64,000 nt of DNA from Limnohabitans sp. (GTDB lineage: Bacteria > Pseudomonadota > Gammaproteobacteria > Burkholderiales > Burkholderiaceae_C). The notes below the pieces were generated by a model that was not told the origin of the DNA, did not search any database, and was given only the letters and a program-made list of their open reading frames with translations. How positions within the stretch are numbered: the first letter of the stretch is position 1; each line of letters begins with the position of its first letter. Where the stretch lies: positions 61,447 to 125,446 of the forward strand of contig JAHEBO010000084.1 of assembly GCA_024642215.1 (NCBI GenBank). The letters run 5' to 3'. Shown here piece after piece: positions 60,157-64,000 of the stretch. Position numbers and translations under genes: made by a program.

Positions 60157-61779
60157 ATGCCCCAACCCGGCCTCATGATGAACCGCCCCCTGCTCATTTC
60201 GGGCATCCTCGAACACGGCGCTGCGCAGTTCGGTGACCAAGAAATCGTCTCGCGCGAAACGCACGGCCCGCTGCACCGCTACACCTACGCCGATGCGGCC
60301 AAGCGCGCACGCCAGCTGGCCAACGCACTGGCCCAGATGGGGCTGAAGGCCGGCAGCGCGGTTGGCTCGATCGCCTGGAACAACCACCGCCACCTGGAGG
60401 CGTATTACGCCGTCTCGGGCAGCGGCATGGTCATGCACACCTGCAACCCGCGCCTGCACCCGCAACAGCTGATCTATGTGATCAACCACGCCGAAGACGA
60501 GGTGGTGCTGTTTGACGCCACCTTCGCGCCGCTGGTCAAAGGCATTGCCGCGCATTGCCCCAAGGTTCGCGCATGGGTCTGCTTGGCCGACGCGGCCAAC
60601 ACGCCCGCCATTGAGGGCGTGGCCAACGTGATGAATTACGAAGGCCTGATCACCGGGCACAGTGACAGCTTCAACTGGCCCGAGCTGGACGAGCAAACCG
60701 GCGCGGCGCTTTGCTACACCTCGGGCACCACGGGCAACCCCAAGGGCGTGCTGTACACACAACGCGCCATCGTGATGAACGCCACCACCGCTTGCATGCC
60801 CGATGTGCTGGGCCTGTCCACGCAAGAGACCATCTTGCCCGTGGTGCCGATGTTCCACATCAACGCCTGGTGCATTCCCTACGCCGCGCTGGTGGCGGGC
60901 ACCAAGCTGGTCTTGCCCGGCCCCAAGCTCGACGGCCCAAGCCTGTTTGAGTTGATGGACACCGAGCAAGTCACCATCAGTGCGGGCGTGCCCACCATCT
61001 GGATGGGCCTGATCCAGCATGTCGAGCAAAACAACTTGCGCTTTGGCCACATGAAGCGCACCTGCGTGGGTGGCTCGGCCATGCCCATGGCGCTGATCGC
61101 CAAATTCATGGACAACTATGGCGTGGAAGTGCGCCACGGCTGGGGCATGACCGAGACCACGGCTGTCGCCACCATGAGCAACCTGAGCCGCGCCGACCGC
61201 CTCAAGCCCGCTGCCGAACAGCACGCCATCGTGGCCAAGCAAGGCAAAACCGTCTCAGGCATCGAGATCAAGATCGTCGATGAAAACGGCCGTGACATGC
61301 CCCGCGATGGCACCTCGCAAGGCGAGTTGATGGTGCGCGGCCAGTGGATCGTGGAGCGTTACTTCAAGGCCGAGAAAACCGCGCTGGTCGACGGCTGGTT
61401 CCCCACGGGCGACATCGCCACCATCGATGCGCACGGCACCATGCAGATCCGCGACCGCACCAAAGACGTGATCAAGACCGGCGGCGAGTGGATCAGCTCG
61501 ATCGACCTGGAAAACGCTGCCGTGGGTCACCCCGCTGTGGCCATGGCCGCCGTCATTGGCGTCAAGCACCCTAAATGGGACGAGCGCCCGCTGCTGTTCA
61601 TCGTGCGCAAGCCCGGGCAAAGCGTCGAAAAGCAGGAAATCCTCGACTTCCTGGCCACCAAAGTCGCCAAGTGGTGGGTGCCCGACGATGTGGTGTTCCT
61701 CGAATCCCTGCCCGTGGGCGGCACCGGCAAGGTGCAAAAGAACGACCTGCGCAAGGACTACGGCGGCGTGTTCAGTTAA
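60157..61779 (+). CDS. AMP-binding acyl-CoA synthetase/ligase
   Basis: AMP motif [32 protein letters not shown]-terminal [12 protein letters not shown]. Confidence 0.93.
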   Translation: MPQPGLMMNRPLLISGILEHGAAQFGDQEIVSRETHGPLHRYTYADAAKRARQLANALAQMGLKAGSAVGSIAWNNHRHLEAYYAVSGSGMVMHTCNPRLHPQQLIYVINHAEDEVVLFDATFAPLVKGIAAHCPKVRAWVCLADAANTPAIEGVANVMNYEGLITGHSDSFNWPELDEQTGAALCYTSGTTGNPKGVLYTQRAIVMNATTACMPDVLGLSTQETILPVVPMFHINAWCIPYAALVAGTKLVLPGPKLDGPSLFELMDTEQVTISAGVPTIWMGLIQHVEQNNLRFGHMKRTCVGGSAMPMALIAKFMDNYGVEVRHGWGMTETTAVATMSNLSRADRLKPAAEQHAIVAKQGKTVSGIEIKIVDENGRDMPRDGTSQGELMVRGQWIVERYFKAEKTALVDGWFPTGDIATIDAHGTMQIRDRTKDVIKTGGEWISSIDLENAAVGHPAVAMAAVIGVKHPKWDERPLLFIVRKPGQSVEKQEILDFLATKVAKWWVPDDVVFLESLPVGGTGKVQKNDLRKDYGGVFS

Positions 61780-61876
61780 GCCAAGCGGCCACTGGGGTTT
61801 TGTGGAAGCAGCGCCCTGCGCGCGATGGGGCTGGGTTCACCCCGCCATCGCGCACGGGGTGCGGCTCCTACGAAAA

Positions 61877-61975
61877 CGTCATGGCGAGCGCAGCGTGGCC
61901 ATCCAGTGCCGTCATTGCGAGCGCAGCGTGGCAATCCCATCCCGTCATTGCGAGCGCAGCGTGGCCATCCAGTGC
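61877..61975. repeat. three tandem 33-bp repeats (cgtcattgcgagcgcagcgtgg[c/a]atcc...)
   Basis: Units 61877-61909, 61910-61942, 61943-61975; units 1 and 3 differ by a single base (atggcg/attgcg). Confidence 0.92.
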
Positions 61976-61977
61976 CG

Positions 61978-62598
61978 CTACACCTTGGCGCTGGGCCGCT
62001 CGTTCATGCGGTCGCGCCAAGCTTGCAAGGCGCTCATGCCTTCGTCACCCGGCACAAACTTCAGCAAGCCGCGCGCAAACTCCAGCGCACAAAACGCGGT
62101 GATGTCCGCGATGGTGAAGCGATCGCCCGCGATCCAGGGCTGGCTTTGCAGGCGCGAATCAAAACCCCGAGCCACTTCGCGCACCTTCTCGGCCTGCGAG
62201 CGGCCGAAATCGGGGAACTGAGGCTTCTCAAGAGCAGCCAGCCCCGGGTGGCTGTGGCGGATCGCGTTGGCAATGCCGCCCAGCAAATACAGCTCCACCT
62301 GACGGTCGGCCATCTCAATGAAGCCGCGCTCATCGCCATCCACGCCCATCAAGTTGGGCTCGGGGTAACGGCCTTCCAGCAAAGTGCAAATCGCCCGCGT
62401 CTCGGTGATCACACGGCCATCGTCCAGCTCCAGCGCGGGCACTTTGGCCAGCGGGCTCTTGGCCAGATACTCGGGTTGGCGGTGCTCGCCACCGTTCAAG
62501 TCCATGTTGACCATCTCGATGCCGGTGATGTTTTTTTCGACCAAAAACATCAAGACCCGGCGAGGGCTGGGGGCGCGGTGGGCGGTGTAGAGCTTCAT
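61978..62598 (-). CDS. glutathione S-transferase family protein
   Basis: [71 protein letters not shown]. Confidence 0.92.
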   Translation of the reverse strand: MKLYTAHRAPSPRRVLMFLVEKNITGIEMVNMDLNGGEHRQPEYLAKSPLAKVPALELDDGRVITETRAICTLLEGRYPEPNLMGVDGDERGFIEMADRQVELYLLGGIANAIRHSHPGLAALEKPQFPDFGRSQAEKVREVARGFDSRLQSQPWIAGDRFTIADITAFCALEFARGLLKFVPGDEGMSALQAWRDRMNERPSAKV

Positions 62599-63326
62599 GG
62601 TTTGTCCTTGTGCTGTGTGGGCTGCGTCGCTTGTGGCTTGCCCATCTCCACCATCTTGCGGGCTTCTTCAGAAAACCTTTTGGCGGCATCGTCACCGTCT
62701 TTGTTCAAGTTGATGCGCGACGGCGGCGCCTCGATGCCGCGCAGCACCGCAGGGCGCTGCCGGATCACGTCCATCCAGCGCTTGAGGTGCGGCAAGTCGT
62801 CGACCTCCACACCAGACCAGCGGTGCGTGCGCACCCAGGCCCAGTTGGCGATGTCGGCGATCGAATAGTCGCCCGCCAAAAATTCGTGGTCTTTCAGGTG
62901 GCTGTCGAGCACCGTGAACAGGCGCTTGCTCTCGCCTTGGTAGCGGTCAATCGCGGGCTGGATCTTTTCTGGAAAGTAGCGGAAAAACACATTGGCCTGC
63001 CCCATCATCGGCCCGATGCCGCCCATCTGGAACATCAGCCACTGCAGCACGCGCGAGCGGCCTTTGGCGTCGGTGGGCATGAGGCGGCCGGTTTTTTCGG
63101 CCAGATACATCAGGCAAGCACCCGACTCGAAGACCGCAAAGTCGTCGGCCTCTCGGTCCACGATGGCCGGAATGCGGCCATTGGGGCAAATGGCCAGAAA
63201 GTCGGGCAGCTTTTGCTCGCCCTTGGACAAGTCCAACACCTTGAGGGTGTAGGGCAGCGCCAGCTCTTCGAGCGCGATGGAAACTTTGTGCCCGTTGGGC
63301 GTGGCGGCGGTGTAGAGGTCGATCAT
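62595..63326 (-). CDS. glutathione S-transferase (YfcG/Nu-class-like)
   Basis: [57 protein letters not shown]. Confidence 0.92.
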   Translation of the reverse strand: MIDLYTAATPNGHKVSIALEELALPYTLKVLDLSKGEQKLPDFLAICPNGRIPAIVDREADDFAVFESGACLMYLAEKTGRLMPTDAKGRSRVLQWLMFQMGGIGPMMGQANVFFRYFPEKIQPAIDRYQGESKRLFTVLDSHLKDHEFLAGDYSIADIANWAWVRTHRWSGVEVDDLPHLKRWMDVIRQRPAVLRGIEAPPSRINLNKDGDDAAKRFSEEARKMVEMGKPQATQPTQHKDKP

Positions 63327-63415
63327 GCGTGCAGCCTAACAGCCTGGGACTTGGGGGACAATCGGGGCATTCACCCTTGCCCTCCACCTGAGTTGCCGCC
63401 TGGCCAATCCACACC

Positions 63416-63961
63416 ATGAACATCGCCAAAGACACCGCCGTCACCATCGCCTACAAAGTCACCACGCCCGAAGGCAAACCGCTCGACTCGGGCACCTTGT
63501 CCTACCTGCATGGCGGCTATGACAACATCTTCCCCAAGGTCGAAGCCGCCCTGGACGGCCAGGCCGCGGGCTTTGCCACCACGCTGGACTTGGCCGCCGA
63601 AGACGCCTTTGGCGCACGCGACGAGGCCTACAGCGCTTCGCTGCGTAGTGGAGACATCAGTCTGATCTATTTCTCCGGGCATGGTGTCGAGAACGCCGGG
63701 CACAACTATTTCATTCCACGGGACTTTGGTGCGCAGTTCAGTGGTGCCATTACTAGGCAGGTGCTTCAAGACCGTGCTATTGTCATTACGCCCTATATTG
63801 ATGACCTGACGCGCGAGCGTGTGCGCTTGCATCTTCTGGTTCTGGATGCCTGTCGTTCGGATTTGGAAGGTCAACCTCGGGGCTTGGCAGGCTGTGCTGG
63901 AAATCCAACCCAAACAAAGCTGCTGCACACTTTTACATGGCCATCAAAGCGGGGGAGCTAA
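63416..63961 (+). pseudogene. chimeric ORF: SlyD-like FKBP N-terminus joined in frame to a caspase-like domain fragment
   Basis: NIAKDTAVTIAYKVTTPEGKPLDSG...AAEDAFGARDEAY (SlyD-like) then LRSGDISLIYFSGHGVENAGHNYFIPRDF ... LHLLVLDACRSDLEG (caspase His and Cys motifs). Confidence 0.8.
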
Positions 63962-64000
63962 GTGGGTACAGCCACCTGGCACAACTCGACGCTAAAAACG

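Noticed and set aside
59992-61242. 416-aa minus-strand ORF
   Set aside because: Antisense shadow of the acyl-CoA ligase in GC-rich DNA; His/Gly/Ala-rich low-complexity translation with no domain.
61877-61975. Possible CRISPR array
   Set aside because: Units are contiguous 33-bp tandem repeats with no unique spacers and no cas genes nearby.
61825-62868. 347-aa plus-strand ORF containing ERSVAI repeats
   Set aside because: Translation of the 33-bp DNA repeat plus antisense of two GST genes; not a real protein.

Overview
The window looks like a chromosomal segment of a Burkholderiales/Comamonadaceae-type bacterium. It has about 45 supportable genes, mostly catabolic and transport functions. 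From 1 to ~53.5 kb the composition is moderate GC. Contents there include Bug/TctC solute-binding proteins (six across the window), MFS and TauE transporters, an aconitase-like/aminotransferase pair, monomeric isocitrate dehydrogenase, pobA with an AraC regulator, a nagGH-like salicylate 5-hydroxylase cluster, a biotin-dependent carboxylase/CoA-transferase cluster, an FbpABC iron transporter, a nucleobase permease, a two-component system, rubrerythrin/rubredoxin/ACR3, a TonB receptor operon headed by a DUF2946 gene, and a caspase-like protease. From ~53.5 to ~63.64 kb there is a visibly GC-richer block (CMD, BKACE, Bug, SDR, acyl-CoA ligase, GSTs) that truncates genes at both ends and is flanked on both sides by caspase-like sequence. 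Strongest leads: (1) a CruR-like DUF2946 upstream ORF (CXXC plus C-terminal RGPP) heading a TonB receptor/CECC beta-propeller/CXXC thioredoxin-fold operon; (2) a displaced 3' half of tRNA-Asn (att-site scar) with its native terminator, beside a caspase/EF-hand/DUF4384 gene; (3) the compositionally distinct ~10 kb block with broken genes at both edges (genomic insertion or assembly chimera); (4) a compact carboxylase/CoA-transferase/solute-binding-protein cluster next to the salicylate hydroxylase. No searches were run; family names come from reading the translations.
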